From the NCBI RefSeq assembly GCF_902859945.1, contig NZ_CADIKL010000022.1, positions 1-64,000 of the forward strand: 64,000 nucleotides of DNA, given 5' to 3'. Position 1 is the stretch's first letter. Every line of letters begins with the position of its first letter. The position numbers and the translations under genes were made by a program. Shown piece by piece: positions 44,412-53,995 of this stretch. The notes below the pieces were generated by a model. The model ran no database searches. It was not told the DNA's origin and saw nothing but the letters and a program-made list of their open reading frames with translations. This stretch comes from Paraburkholderia caffeinitolerans. GTDB lineage: Bacteria > Pseudomonadota > Gammaproteobacteria > Burkholderiales > Burkholderiaceae.

Positions 44412-46397
44412 ATGAACACGAATCCGAACTCGCATCCGCTCGATCCGCTGAGCCTTGTCGAAATGCAGCTCGCCTGTGACATTGTGAAGGCCGCCGAACA
44501 GCTCGACGAACACGCACGCTTTCCCGTCACCGAGCTACACGAGCCACCCAAGGCCGAAGTGCTAGCGTACCGGCCCGGCAGCTACTATTCGCGCCGCGCC
44601 TTCACGATCGCCATCGATCGCACCCGCAACCAGACGCTCGAACTGGTGGTCGATCTACGCGAAAAGAAAGTGGAATCGCGCAAGGCGCTCGCACTGCACA
44701 GCGCGCCGTTCGGTCAGCCGCCGGTCATGATCGAAGACTTCATGAACGCCGAGCGCATCGTGAAGGCCGACCCCGCATGGCGCGAAGCCGTCAAGAAGCG
44801 CGGGCTCACCGAAGACGACCTCGAACGGGTGCAGGTCGACCCGTTCTCGGCAGGCGCCTTCGATCGCGCCAACGAGGGCGGCCGCCGCCTCGTGCGCTGC
44901 GTGAGCTATTACCGCGAGAACGTGACCGACAACGGCTATGCGCACCCGATCGAAGGCGTGGTGGCCGTGGTGGACCTGCTCGAACAGAAGGTGATCGAAC
45001 TCGTGGACGATGGCCGCATCATTCCGATCCCCCGCGCGAAGCACAACTACGACACGGCGAGCATCGGCAAGCCGCGCGACTCGGTCAAGCCGCTTTCGAT
45101 CAGCCAGCCCGAAGGACCCAGCTTTACGATCGACGGCTGGCAGGTCAGTTGGCAGAACTGGACATTCCGTGTGGGCTTCACGCCGCGCGAGGGCCTGGTG
45201 CTGCACCAGATCGCCTGGGACGACGGCAAGAGCGCGCCGCGCCCCATCGTCTACCGCGCGAGCGTGACGGAAATGTGCGTGCCCTACTCCGATCCCACGA
45301 CGAACCACTACTGGAAAAGCGCCTTCGATGCGGGCGAGTATGGCCTCGGCAAGCTTGCGAACCAGCTCGAACTCGGTTGCGACTGCCTCGGCACGATTCG
45401 CTACTTCGACATTCCGTCCGCCGACGACTTCGGCAATAGCTTCACGATGAAAAACGCGGTGTGCCTGCACGAAGAGGATTACGGCACGCTCTGGAAACAC
45501 TACGAATTCCGCACCGGCGTGTTCGAGATGCGCCGCTCGCGCCGTCTCGTGATCTCGTTCTTCGCGACGGTGGGCAATTACGACTACGGCTTCTACTGGT
45601 ACTTCTATCAGGACGGCACGATCCAGCTCGAGTGCAAGCTCACTGGCATCATCCAGACCTCGGCTGTCGCCGATGGCGACACGTATCCGTGGGGCGGCAT
45701 GGTCACCGAGAACCTCGGCGGCCCGACGCATCAGCATTTTTTCAATGCGCGCCTGCACATGATGGTGGACGGCGAGAAAAATTCCGTGACCGAGCACGAG
45801 TTCGTGCCGCGCCCCATGGGTGCGGAGAACCCCTATGGCAACGTCTTCGACACCACGAAGCGCGTGCTCAAGACCGAGCAGGAAGCCGCGCGCAACGCCA
45901 ACGGCCAGACCGGCCGCTTCTGGAAGGTCGTGAATCCGAATGTGAAAAACCGCGTGGGTGCGAATCCCGGCTACAAGCTCATCATCAACGATTCTCCGCT
46001 GATGCTCGCCGATCCGAATTCGAAGGTGCGCCAGCGCGGCGGCTTCGCCACGCGCCATGTCTGGGTCACGCCATACGACACGACGCAACGCTACGCGAGC
46101 GGCGACTACCCCAACCAGCATGCGGGCGGCGACGGCCTGCCGCGCTATATCGAAGCGAACCGCAACGTGGAAAACGAGGACATCGTGCTGTGGCATAGCT
46201 TCGGCCATACGCACGTGTGCAAGCCCGAGGACTTTCCGGTCATGCCCGTGGAGTACGCCGGCTTCATGCTCAAGCCGAACAACTTCTTCCACGGCAATCC
46301 GGCGATGGACCTGCCTGGCGGGCGCGATCCCCATAGCGTGCAGGACGGTGCGCCCGATGCGGGCACCTCGCCTTCGTGCTGTCACGGCAAGCAGTAA
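44412..46397 (+). CDS. tynA: Copper amine oxidase (primary-amine oxidase)
   Basis: A 661-residue copper/topaquinone oxidase that converts primary amines to aldehydes, ammonia and hydrogen peroxide. Tyr390 in the TVGNYD motif is the topaquinone precursor. The copper ligands are seen as HQH in PTHQHFFNARL and a His near HSFGHTH. The proposed catalytic Asp lies in CVPYSDP. No signal peptide is seen, so the protein may be cytoplasmic, unlike E. coli TynA. The ATG at 44412 fits relatives; another lies 2 codons upstream. It precedes a transporter-like gene and an aldehyde dehydrogenase that would use its product. Confidence 0.93.
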   Translation: MNTNPNSHPLDPLSLVEMQLACDIVKAAEQLDEHARFPVTELHEPPKAEVLAYRPGSYYSRRAFTIAIDRTRNQTLELVVDLREKKVESRKALALHSAPFGQPPVMIEDFMNAERIVKADPAWREAVKKRGLTEDDLERVQVDPFSAGAFDRANEGGRRLVRCVSYYRENVTDNGYAHPIEGVVAVVDLLEQKVIELVDDGRIIPIPRAKHNYDTASIGKPRDSVKPLSISQPEGPSFTIDGWQVSWQNWTFRVGFTPREGLVLHQIAWDDGKSAPRPIVYRASVTEMCVPYSDPTTNHYWKSAFDAGEYGLGKLANQLELGCDCLGTIRYFDIPSADDFGNSFTMKNAVCLHEEDYGTLWKHYEFRTGVFEMRRSRRLVISFFATVGNYDYGFYWYFYQDGTIQLECKLTGIIQTSAVADGDTYPWGGMVTENLGGPTHQHFFNARLHMMVDGEKNSVTEHEFVPRPMGAENPYGNVFDTTKRVLKTEQEAARNANGQTGRFWKVVNPNVKNRVGANPGYKLIINDSPLMLADPNSKVRQRGGFATRHVWVTPYDTTQRYASGDYPNQHAGGDGLPRYIEANRNVENEDIVLWHSFGHTHVCKPEDFPVMPVEYAGFMLKPNNFFHGNPAMDLPGGRDPHSVQDGAPDAGTSPSCCHGKQ

Positions 46398-46404
46398 GTT
46401 CGCG

Positions 46405-47493
46405 ATGACGCCGCGCGTGTCCCGCTCCGTAACGCCGAAGGCTCGCAATGCTCTCGCCGCCGCATGGGTTTGGTGTGCGGTAACGGGCGGCGCCTCGGCG
46501 CTCGCGGCGAGCGTCATGCTGGGTGCGATGCATTTTGGCGCGAATGCTGCGGCATTCGCGGGAGGCGCCGCGGCACTCTTTGCCATGACCTTGCTGCCTG
46601 CTGCGCTCACGCGCCGCTTCGTCTCGCGGGCCACCGTGCCGATGGCCACCTCGCTCGTGCTCGCCATGTCGGCGATGGCAGCAGCGGCCGTGCGGGCGCG
46701 CGCAGGCTTTTTGCCGATCGGCATCCCGGTCGCGCTCACTTTGGCGGGTCTCGCCATGTTCGCGGCGGCATGGCCGAGCTTGCTGACGCGGTGTACAGAG
46801 TCCATGAGGCCTCGCCGGCAAATTCATAGGATTGCGTTTCAATGCGCGCAGCGGGATTTCACTACGGCGCTGCGAGGCAGTGCTGACCTGCTCATTCCCG
46901 CACTGCTGGCCGGGCTTTCCAGCGGCGTGCTAGCACGCTTCCAGTTCTTCGCCGTGTGCGGCACCGGGCCTTTCTCGCTCGTGCAATTGGCCATTTCACT
47001 TGGCGCGGTGGTTAGCCTGGGCCTGCTCGCGGAACGCATCGACCATCGTTACGCATTGCTCGCGCTCTTCGCGTTGCGCGGCGCGTTACTTGCCGCGCTC
47101 ACGCTAGATGCGCTCGCGCCGTGGGCCGTATTCGCCGCGCCAGCGTTCACCGTGCTCGACGCGCTCACGCTACCCACGCTCCTGCGCATCGGGCGAGCGG
47201 CACAGGCCGGTTGCCCCGGCTTCGCGCACCACGCGGGCATGCTCGCGGGCGCAGCGCTGGCCACGACTTCGTGGGGATTTGGCCCGGGTTTCCACGCGCT
47301 CTTTTTCGCGGGCGCCACACTCAATCTCGTGTGCGCATGCACACTCGCGGCACGCTGCCACAAGCGCCTGCTTCATGTGCACACGCCACATTCCACACTG
47401 CAGTACTTGTCCACGCAGTACTCATCCACGCAGTACTCATCCAGTTACGCCGCGCACGCCCTTGCATCGGGCGGCGGAATCGACATTCGTTGA
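46405..47493 (+). CDS. Polytopic membrane protein, MFS-like
   Basis: A 362-residue, very hydrophobic protein with about 10 helices, 7 bp after the amine oxidase gene and 33 bp before the aldehyde dehydrogenase. Helix layout and Ala/Leu richness resemble a short MFS transporter, but the usual motif between helices 2 and 3 is absent. A Cys- and His-bearing C-terminal tail includes repeated YSSTQYSS encoded by a near-exact 15-bp tandem repeat (about 47403-47440). It may move the amine or its product. The assignment is weak. Confidence 0.65.
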   Translation: MTPRVSRSVTPKARNALAAAWVWCAVTGGASALAASVMLGAMHFGANAAAFAGGAAALFAMTLLPAALTRRFVSRATVPMATSLVLAMSAMAAAAVRARAGFLPIGIPVALTLAGLAMFAAAWPSLLTRCTESMRPRRQIHRIAFQCAQRDFTTALRGSADLLIPALLAGLSSGVLARFQFFAVCGTGPFSLVQLAISLGAVVSLGLLAERIDHRYALLALFALRGALLAALTLDALAPWAVFAAPAFTVLDALTLPTLLRIGRAAQAGCPGFAHHAGMLAGAALATTSWGFGPGFHALFFAGATLNLVCACTLAARCHKRLLHVHTPHSTLQYLSTQYSSTQYSSSYAAHALASGGGIDIR

Positions 47494-47526
47494 CACCCAC
47501 GCACAGGACCCAACCGAGGAAACCCC

Positions 47527-49005
47527 ATGGACCGCCAGGACTTCACGCACACGATCCGCACGCAGATGTTCGTCGACGGCCGCTTTTGCGCCAGCGGCGA
47601 CAGCCGCACGTTCGCCGTCTTCAACCCGGCCACGGGCGCTGAAATCGCCCAGGTGCCCGACGCCACCGACACCGACATCGACGAGGCTGTTACCGCCGCG
47701 CGCCGCGCCTTCGAGGCCGACACGTGGCGCCGCCTGCCGCCCTCCGAACGCGAGCGCCTGCTCCTGAGGCTCGCCGATCTCGTCGAGCGCAACGGCGACG
47801 AACTCGCCGCGCTGGAAACGCTCAACCAGGGCAAACTGCTCGGCTTCTCGAAGATGCTCGAAGTGGGTGGCAGCGTGCAATGGCTGCGCTATATGGCGGG
47901 CTGGGCCACCAAGATCGAAGGCAGCACCGTTGACCTTTCGCTCGCCTTCCCGCCCGGCGTGCGCTACAACGCCTCCACGCGGCGCGTGCCGGCGGGCGTG
48001 GTCGCCGCCATCGTGCCGTGGAATTTCCCGCTGTTGATGGCGGTGTGGAAAATCGCGCCCGCACTCGCCTGCGGCTGCACAGTCGTGCTCAAGCCCGCCG
48101 AGGAAACACCGCTCACCGCGATCCGCCTGGCCGAGCTCGCGCACGAAGCAGGCTTTCCGCCGGGCGTGTTCAACGTCGTCACCGGCCAGGGCGAGACAGC
48201 GGGCGCTGCGCTCGTGCGTCATGCGGGCGTCGACAAAGTCACCTTTACCGGCTCCACCGAAGTGGGCCGCATCATCGGCAAGCAGTGCGCAAACGATCTC
48301 AAGCGCGTCTCGCTGGAATTGGGCGGCAAAAGCCCGGTGATCGTGCTCGACGACTGCGACCCGCAACGCGCCATCGAAGGCGCTGCGGGCGCAATCTTCT
48401 TCAACCACGGCCAGGTCTGCACTGCCGGATCGCGCCTCTATGTGCCACGCGCGCGCTTCGAGGAAATCGTCGAAGGCGTCGCACAAGTGGCGCGCAACAC
48501 CGTGCTCGGCTCCGGCTTCGACGCCGCCACCCAGATGGGGCCGCTCGTCTCCTCGCGCCATCGCGACAAGGTGGCCGGCATGATCGCGCAAGGCCGCGCG
48601 GAAGGCGGAGAGATCGTGGCAGGCGGCGGCGATGGCAATCGTGCAGGCTACTTCATCGAGCCCACTGTGATTGCGAACGCCGCCAACCAGCCGCTCACAG
48701 TGGTGCGCGAAGAAGTGTTCGGCCCGGTGCTCGTAGCGATGCCTTACGACGACGTGGAAGAAGCCATCGCTGCCGCCAACGCCTCCGAATACGGACTCGG
48801 TGCGAGCGTGTGGACCAACCAGCTCGACCGCGCGCTGCGCGTGGTGGATGCGGTGCAAGCCGGCACCGTCTGGGTCAACACGCACAACATGGTGGATCCG
48901 GCACTGCCCTTCGGCGGCTTTAAGGCCTCGGGCATTGGCCGCGAGCATGGCCGCGCCATCATCGACGCCTACACCGAGACGAAATCGGTCTGCATCGCGT
49001 ATTGA
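47527..49005 (+). CDS. Aldehyde dehydrogenase (phenylacetaldehyde-type)
   Basis: A 492-residue NAD-dependent aldehyde dehydrogenase. Catalytic Cys298 lies in FFNHGQVCTAGSR and the general base Glu264 in SLELGGKSP. The oxyanion Asn is in VPWNFPLLM. The sequence is of the ALDH1/FeaB type used for phenylacetaldehyde and similar arylacetaldehydes. It directly follows the copper amine oxidase unit and would oxidise that enzyme's aldehyde to the acid. No phenylacetate-degradation genes are in the window. Confidence 0.9.
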   Translation: MDRQDFTHTIRTQMFVDGRFCASGDSRTFAVFNPATGAEIAQVPDATDTDIDEAVTAARRAFEADTWRRLPPSERERLLLRLADLVERNGDELAALETLNQGKLLGFSKMLEVGGSVQWLRYMAGWATKIEGSTVDLSLAFPPGVRYNASTRRVPAGVVAAIVPWNFPLLMAVWKIAPALACGCTVVLKPAEETPLTAIRLAELAHEAGFPPGVFNVVTGQGETAGAALVRHAGVDKVTFTGSTEVGRIIGKQCANDLKRVSLELGGKSPVIVLDDCDPQRAIEGAAGAIFFNHGQVCTAGSRLYVPRARFEEIVEGVAQVARNTVLGSGFDAATQMGPLVSSRHRDKVAGMIAQGRAEGGEIVAGGGDGNRAGYFIEPTVIANAANQPLTVVREEVFGPVLVAMPYDDVEEAIAAANASEYGLGASVWTNQLDRALRVVDAVQAGTVWVNTHNMVDPALPFGGFKASGIGREHGRAIIDAYTETKSVCIAY

Positions 49006-49012
49006 CGCGCAA

Positions 49013-49040
49013 CGCCCGCACCAGCAACACCGTGCGGGCG
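49013..49040 (+). terminator. Hairpin after the aldehyde dehydrogenase
   Basis: CGCCCGCAC (49013-49021) pairs perfectly with GTGCGGGCG (49032-49040) around a 10-base loop, 7 bp after the stop codon. No T-run is present. Confidence 0.55.
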
Positions 49041-49179
49041 AGCCGAACCGCACGCACCTTGCGGCGCGATCGCGGTGCTAAACTTCGGAGTCGAAAGCGC
49101 GACACCCTCGCGCCCCCGTGGCGGGCAACGACTGGCTATTCAGCGTCGGCGCCCCTTGCGCCTACAACGACTCCACACC

Positions 49180-49560
49180 ATGTATCTTTCGATTCTCGCC
49201 GTCGGCATTGGCGGCGCACTCGGCTCGCTGCTGCGCTGGGTGCTCGGCCTGCGCCTGAACGCCGTGTTCCCCACGCTGCCGCTCGGCACGCTCGCGTCCA
49301 ACATCATCGCGGGCTACGTCATCGGCGTGGCGCTCGCCGTGTTCGCGCGCCTGCCCGACGTCTCGCCGCAGTGGCGCCTGTTCGTCATCACCGGCTGCAT
49401 GGGCGGCCTATCGACGTTCTCGACCTTCTCCGCCGAAGTGGTCGCGCAACTTCAGCATGGCCGCTTCGGCTGGGCCGCGGGCGAGATCGCCATTCACGTA
49501 TGCGCCTCCGTGCTGATGACGATACTCGGCATTGCAACGGTCGCCGCCGTGATGCGCTAA
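49180..49560 (+). CDS. crcB: Fluoride exporter CrcB
   Basis: A 126-residue inner-membrane fluoride channel (Fluc) with four helices. GGALGSLLRWVLGLRLN (about 11-27), GTLASNIIAGYVIG (37-50) and GCMGGLSTFSTFS (68-80) are the conserved family segments. The Asn and Phe residues of the fluoride path are included. The frame is open 35 codons upstream, but the ATG at 49180 is the family start. I looked for a fluoride riboswitch in the 170 bp upstream and did not find one. Confidence 0.93.
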   Translation: MYLSILAVGIGGALGSLLRWVLGLRLNAVFPTLPLGTLASNIIAGYVIGVALAVFARLPDVSPQWRLFVITGCMGGLSTFSTFSAEVVAQLQHGRFGWAAGEIAIHVCASVLMTILGIATVAAVMR

Positions 49561-49580
49561 AAACCCGCATCACGGCCTGC

Positions 49581-50801
<1,221 letters not shown>

Positions 50802-51069
50802 ACGTTCTCCGTGTAAACCGGAGTTGGTGCTTTCGCCATCGACCGGAATTGCTGCTTTGGCAATGAATCCGGCCCCATGCAGAGCTCCTGACTCCGATCC
50901 CATGCAAGAGGGTGCTATCCAAACATTTCTTCGTCGCGCACGCTGCGATAACTCTTATGATGCACCCACTTCAAAAAACCTGCAGGAACCCCGACCGGCG
51001 GCCCGGCGTGGGCGATAATCGCCGTTTCGGCGCGAAAGTGCCGCGCCCGAGACATAACAGAGGAACCCC

Positions 51070-51486
51070 ATGGCTTACGACGACAACAACATCTTCGCGA
51101 AACTGCTGCGCGGCGAAATCCCCTCCATCAAGCTGTGCGAGAACGACGCGGCGCTCGCGATCATGGATGTGATGCCGCAATCCGAGGGTCACGTGCTGGT
51201 GCTGCCGAAGGAGCCGGCCGAGGAGATTTACGAGTTGTCGCCCGAAGCAGTGGCCGCCTCGATGGCGATGGTGCAGAAACTGGCCACGGCCGTGCGCAAG
51301 TCGCTCGCGCCGGACGGGCTGATGATTGCTCAGTTCAATGGCGCGGCGGCAGGCCAGACTGTGCCGCACGTGCACTTTCACCTTATTCCGCGCCGCAAGG
51401 GCGAGGAACTGCGTTTGCACGCCCGTGATATGGCTGATAAGGCTGAGCTTGAGGCGACGGCGGAGCGGATTCGCGCGGCGCTGTGA
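51070..51486 (+). CDS. HIT-family nucleotide-binding protein
   Basis: A 138-residue histidine-triad protein of the HINT/HIT type that hydrolyses nucleoside phosphoramidates or dinucleotides. The triad is His100-Val-His102-Phe-His104, in the usual place, and the N-terminal IFAKLLRGEIPS is typical. An AGAGGAA ribosome binding site precedes the ATG. It stands alone upstream of tRNA-Ser. Confidence 0.92.
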   Translation: MAYDDNNIFAKLLRGEIPSIKLCENDAALAIMDVMPQSEGHVLVLPKEPAEEIYELSPEAVAASMAMVQKLATAVRKSLAPDGLMIAQFNGAAAGQTVPHVHFHLIPRRKGEELRLHARDMADKAELEATAERIRAAL

Positions 51487-51570
51487 GGAGTGACCGAGGG
51501 TGGCTTGCGGCGCTGGGTCGCCTGCGGCTTCCCTCTGCGGAAAAGAGTCTGCTATACTTCGCATCCCGCC

Positions 51571-51661
51571 GGAGAGATGGATGAGCGGTTTAAGTCGCAC
51601 GCCTGGAAAGCGTGTATAGGTTAATAACCTATCCGGGGTTCGAATCCCCGTCTCTCCGCCA
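51571..51661 (+). tRNA. tRNA-Ser(GGA)
   Basis: The class II tRNA folds completely. The acceptor stem is GGAGAGA/TCTCTCC. The anticodon loop carries GGA at 51605-51607, closed by a CACGC/GCGTG stem. A long variable arm precedes a T arm with GGTTCGAATCC. The discriminator is G51658, and CCA is encoded at 51659-51661. A TATACT -10 element lies at 51553-51558. The 3' 45 bp are repeated exactly at 57412, marking it as an integration target. Confidence 0.97.
51617..51661 (+). repeat. attL-type direct repeat (tRNA-Ser 3' end)
   Basis: The last 45 bp of the tRNA gene, including CCA, are identical to 57412-57456. Both flanks differ at once on each side. This is the normal footprint of a tyrosine-recombinase element integrated at the 3' end of a tRNA. 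Confidence 0.9.
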
Positions 51662-51675
51662 GGACACCAATGAAT

Positions 51676-51697
51676 ACGGGCCTCTCGGCCCGTTTTT
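51676..51697 (+). terminator. Intrinsic terminator after tRNA-Ser
   Basis: ACGGGCC (51676-51682), loop TCTC, GGCCCGT (51687-51693) and a T-run. It lies inside the island, so after integration it is the terminator the tRNA gene uses. Confidence 0.85.
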
Positions 51698-51896
51698 CAT
51701 TTCTACCCCCACCGCTACCCACACGCCATCGAGCGCTTGCCAAAAGTCGCCGACAGACCTGCCTTCGGTGCGTTGTCTACGAACAACACGTGAGGGTCGC
51801 CAGCGCTTATGAGTCAAGCCCGTCCCTTGAACAACCTTCCGGCGCAGTGCCGTCGTTCCCGAGGACGTATGCCCTCCCAACTCCGGGAAATGAAAA

Positions 51897-51915
51897 GCCC
51901 CGCACGTGGCAGGGC
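51897..51915 (-). terminator. Intrinsic terminator of the RelE-like gene
   Basis: Read on the minus strand, GCCCTGC (51915-51909), loop CACGT, GCGGGGC (51903-51897) and four T residues follow directly on the TAG stop of the RelE-like gene. The stem has one T-G wobble pair. Confidence 0.75.
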
Positions 51916-52197
51916 CTAAGGCTTTCGATCGATCTCTTTATGCGTCGCCACCCTTCGCAGGGTTGCAACAGCTCCATTAAGCTCTAAAGATACCTTGTAC
52001 GCTCGGTTGGACGTGACATCGATCGTATAGACCTTCGGATTTTTGTAGCCACCGAGCGAGTGGAAGCGTCGTCCGTTAGGGATTGGATCCTTCATCAAGT
52101 CCCGCAGGGCTTCATCCACCGCCGTCTGCAGTGCCGAGGTCAGGTTCGAATATTCCTTGCGGAAGCGATCCGTAAAATTGACCCCGGTGATTGGCAA
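51916..52197 (-). CDS. RelE/HigB-like toxin
   Basis: A 93-residue protein with the beta-rich layout of RelE-superfamily ribosome-dependent mRNA interferases. A helical front (FTDRFRKEYSNLTSALQTAVDEALRDLM) is followed by GRRFHSLGG, YTIDVTSNRAYKVSLEL and LRRVATHKEIDRK. The basic and aromatic residues near the end are where catalytic residues lie in the family. The start appears to be TTG at 52197, 4 bp after the stop of the 160-residue partner. The upstream partner would serve as antitoxin. Similarity is moderate, and activity is not shown by sequence. Confidence 0.7.
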   Translation of the reverse strand: MPITGVNFTDRFRKEYSNLTSALQTAVDEALRDLMKDPIPNGRRFHSLGGYKNPKVYTIDVTSNRAYKVSLELNGAVATLRRVATHKEIDRKP

Positions 52198-52201
52198 ATT
52201 A

Positions 52202-52684
52202 TCACCCCTTCAGCGCAGCCAGAAGATCGTCAGCCGATTTGTAGGTGCCGCTCGCAACCTTGTCAAAATCAGCCTCATGCTCACCGACTGCCCAGCAGAG
52301 GTCGTTCATCGCGTTATGGGCAGCAGCTATGGCATCCAATAGCCCATCAAACGCCTCCACGACACCATCGTCCTCATGCAGGGAAGGAGCATTCGCTGCC
52401 GACTCGCGCATTTTCGCCTGCTCGTCATATGCCCGTGCAAGTGAGTCTCTTGCTTGTTCCAGCTTTTTCAGGATCGACCCGTCTTGGTCAATCGGTGATT
52501 CTGCTCTCTTCAGGGCTTGAACAAACTCAAGAGCCGCGCCCGTAAGCGCAATCAATTGATCGCGTTCGGCACAGCACGCATAGATGACGTCATCAATGGC
52601 TTTCAGGATCTCGCCGCTTCTTGCTGCTTGAAATTCGACATACTGCCCGAAGGAGCGCAGGCGCGTTACTTCATTACGAACCAT
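52202..52684 (-). CDS. Helical protein of unknown family, possible antitoxin partner
   Basis: A 160-residue, almost wholly helical acidic protein; it looks like two coiled-coil hairpins. I recognise no domain. Its C-terminal end (YKSADDLLAALKG) resembles the short amphipathic ends by which antitoxins bind RelE toxins. It is the first gene of the pair and ends 4 bp before the toxin-like gene. A perfect 7-bp hairpin (TGCCGCC 52696-52702, GGCGGCA 52708-52714) lies in its leader. No DNA-binding motif is visible, which is unusual for an antitoxin. Confidence 0.6.
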   Translation of the reverse strand: MVRNEVTRLRSFGQYVEFQAARSGEILKAIDDVIYACCAERDQLIALTGAALEFVQALKRAESPIDQDGSILKKLEQARDSLARAYDEQAKMRESAANAPSLHEDDGVVEAFDGLLDAIAAAHNAMNDLCWAVGEHEADFDKVASGTYKSADDLLAALKG

Positions 52685-53049
52685 GGCTTACTCCGTGCCG
52701 CCCCGGTGGCGGCAGATGATTTTCTTACAAATACATTATTGCAGTTGTTAACGGCGATTCTACACGGATGTTTAGCTGGCTGTACCGTGACTGATGCCAC
52801 AACTGTTGCAGCGTGTCACAGCAAATTCCGTGCGTCTCCATACATAGCCAATTTGATGCTGACTGGGTCGAAAACAAGGTTTTAGAGAGATAGGGACGGA
52901 ATGTTAGATCCGCGTCTGCACACGGCAGTCAGCCCAGCAGCGGGTGATACTCGAACTCCATCGGCCCGCATCCCCTCTGCGCCGCCATGACGTCGACGCA
53001 ATTGCGCTGCGAATCCGCGCTCTCCCGCCGCCTGCCGCAGGGCAGGCAA
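52685..53049. other. Region between toxin-like pair and phage remnants
   Basis: About 365 bp. It holds the leader hairpin of the 160-residue gene (52696-52714) and, further right, a short minus-strand frame ending in MEFEYHPLLG (stop near 52930) that could be a phage gene tail but is too short to assign. AT content is raised at 52720-52790. No other gene is seen. Confidence 0.4.
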
Positions 53050-53271
53050 CTAATCAACAGTCGAATCGCCAATCAGGCTGGTCGTACCGATCTTGGTCTG
53101 ATACAACGGCACGCCTTGTGCGCCGGTCTTGATGGTGGAGGCAAAGCCCGCATCGGCCCGAGCCTGCGCTTCGGCTTGATCTGCCGATGACTCGGCGGGC
53201 TGCTGCGCCTTCGGCGCGGCCTGTGGAGTAGGAGCATTGGCGCGAGGCGCGCCGGCAAAGAGACCACCCAT
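53050..53271 (-). CDS. Small phage virion-type protein
   Basis: A 73-residue Ala/Pro/Gln-rich protein whose MGGLF start and late GTTSLIGD segment resemble a small family found in tailed-phage structural modules. It has an AAGGAG ribosome binding site. It lies 20 bp after another small phage-like gene on the same strand. The exact role is unknown. Confidence 0.55.
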   Translation of the reverse strand: MGGLFAGAPRANAPTPQAAPKAQQPAESSADQAEAQARADAGFASTIKTGAQGVPLYQTKIGTTSLIGDSTVD

Positions 53272-53291
53272 GGTGCGAACTCCTTAAAAGG

Positions 53292-53474
53292 TCACGCCAC
53301 GTACGTCGGCACGCCGCCGTTATTCCACCAGGTGCCATGCCCGCCAGCCGAAGTTGGCAGGGTCGCGAGCCACGCGGACATCGCCACGCCCACGTATTCC
53401 CACGACTTGTCGAGTGTCGGCCCGTTGTTGGTGAGCACCTGTCCGACCTGGGGATTGAGGTTTGGCTGGTTCAT
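53292..53474 (-). CDS. Small phage-like hypothetical protein
   Basis: A 60-residue protein rich in Gly, Trp and Asn (GHGTWWNNGGVPTYVA at the end) with AAGGAAA before the ATG. It lies 5 bp after the truncated terminase-small-subunit frame and 20 bp before the next gene, so it belongs to the same phage cassette. No family is recognised. Confidence 0.5.
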   Translation of the reverse strand: MNQPNLNPQVGQVLTNNGPTLDKSWEYVGVAMSAWLATLPTSAGGHGTWWNNGGVPTYVA

Positions 53475-53479
53475 TTTCC

Positions 53480-53923
53480 TTAAGCCTCATGTGTATTGGG
53501 GGTAGCTGTGGTGGTTGTGACACCCCGCACCACGCCATCCGTTGCAGGACAAGGGGCGGCGGCGGACGGACGCTCCGCTTGCCGCCCCCGCGCCAGTCGC
53601 CGCTGCTCTTCTTCCTGCAGCTTCAAGCCACGTTGACGCTCTGCCGGATCGCTGCTTGCCAGCATTCGCGGCAGGTCGGCTCGCTCCTCGCGCGAGACTG
53701 CCACAAGGATTTCCACCAGCGTCGGTCCCCTATGTTCAACCTCCAGCCTCTCGACGTAGAGCCCAGCGGCCTTGCCTCTCGCAATCTCAGCCCGGATCGC
53801 AGCGCCGTAGTCGCGCGCCGCTCGCGCGGCATTACGCAGAGCGGCCAGCTCCGCGAGGTGCGACTCGAGCGTGATCTGCGCATTCTCGACGGCAGGCTGG
53901 CGCAACTCCCTGAGCCGCGCAGC
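53480..53923 (-). pseudogene. Phage terminase small subunit, N-terminally truncated
   Basis: The frame opens after a TGA at 53926-53924 and reads AARLRELRQPAVENAQITLESH, then RDYGAAIRAEIARGKAAGLYVERLEVE. This is the C-terminal half of a lambdoid-type terminase small subunit. The DNA-binding N-terminal half is missing, and just upstream lies the terminator of the HicAB genes. After about residue 75 the protein continues with 75 residues that do not look like a normal TerS end, so the 3' part may be fused as well. No large terminase follows. Confidence 0.7.
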
Positions 53924-53931
53924 TCACAAAG

Positions 53932-53956
53932 AAAAGGCCCGCCGGGATGGCGGGCC
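53932..53956 (-). terminator. Intrinsic terminator of hicAB
   Basis: On the minus strand, GGCCCGCC (53956-53949), loop ATCCC, GGCGGGCC (53943-53936) and TTTT follow hicB by 39 bp. It sits directly at the breakpoint of the truncated terminase gene. Confidence 0.9.
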
Positions 53957-53995
53957 TCAGAGTCTGAGAGTCGCTTTTGCCTAACGACTCACGGG

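Noticed and set aside
49006..49179. Possible fluoride riboswitch upstream of crcB
   Set aside because: The conserved fluoride aptamer core could not be found; only the terminator-like hairpin of the aldehyde dehydrogenase gene is there.
51629..51880. Minus-strand frame covering the end of tRNA-Ser (ends RRDGDSNPG)
   Set aside because: Classic false gene made by translating the antisense of a tRNA; no ribosome binding site and no family.
52500..52885. 122-codon plus-strand frame opposite the 160-residue gene
   Set aside because: Antisense of a better-supported gene with a ribosome binding site and helical periodicity.
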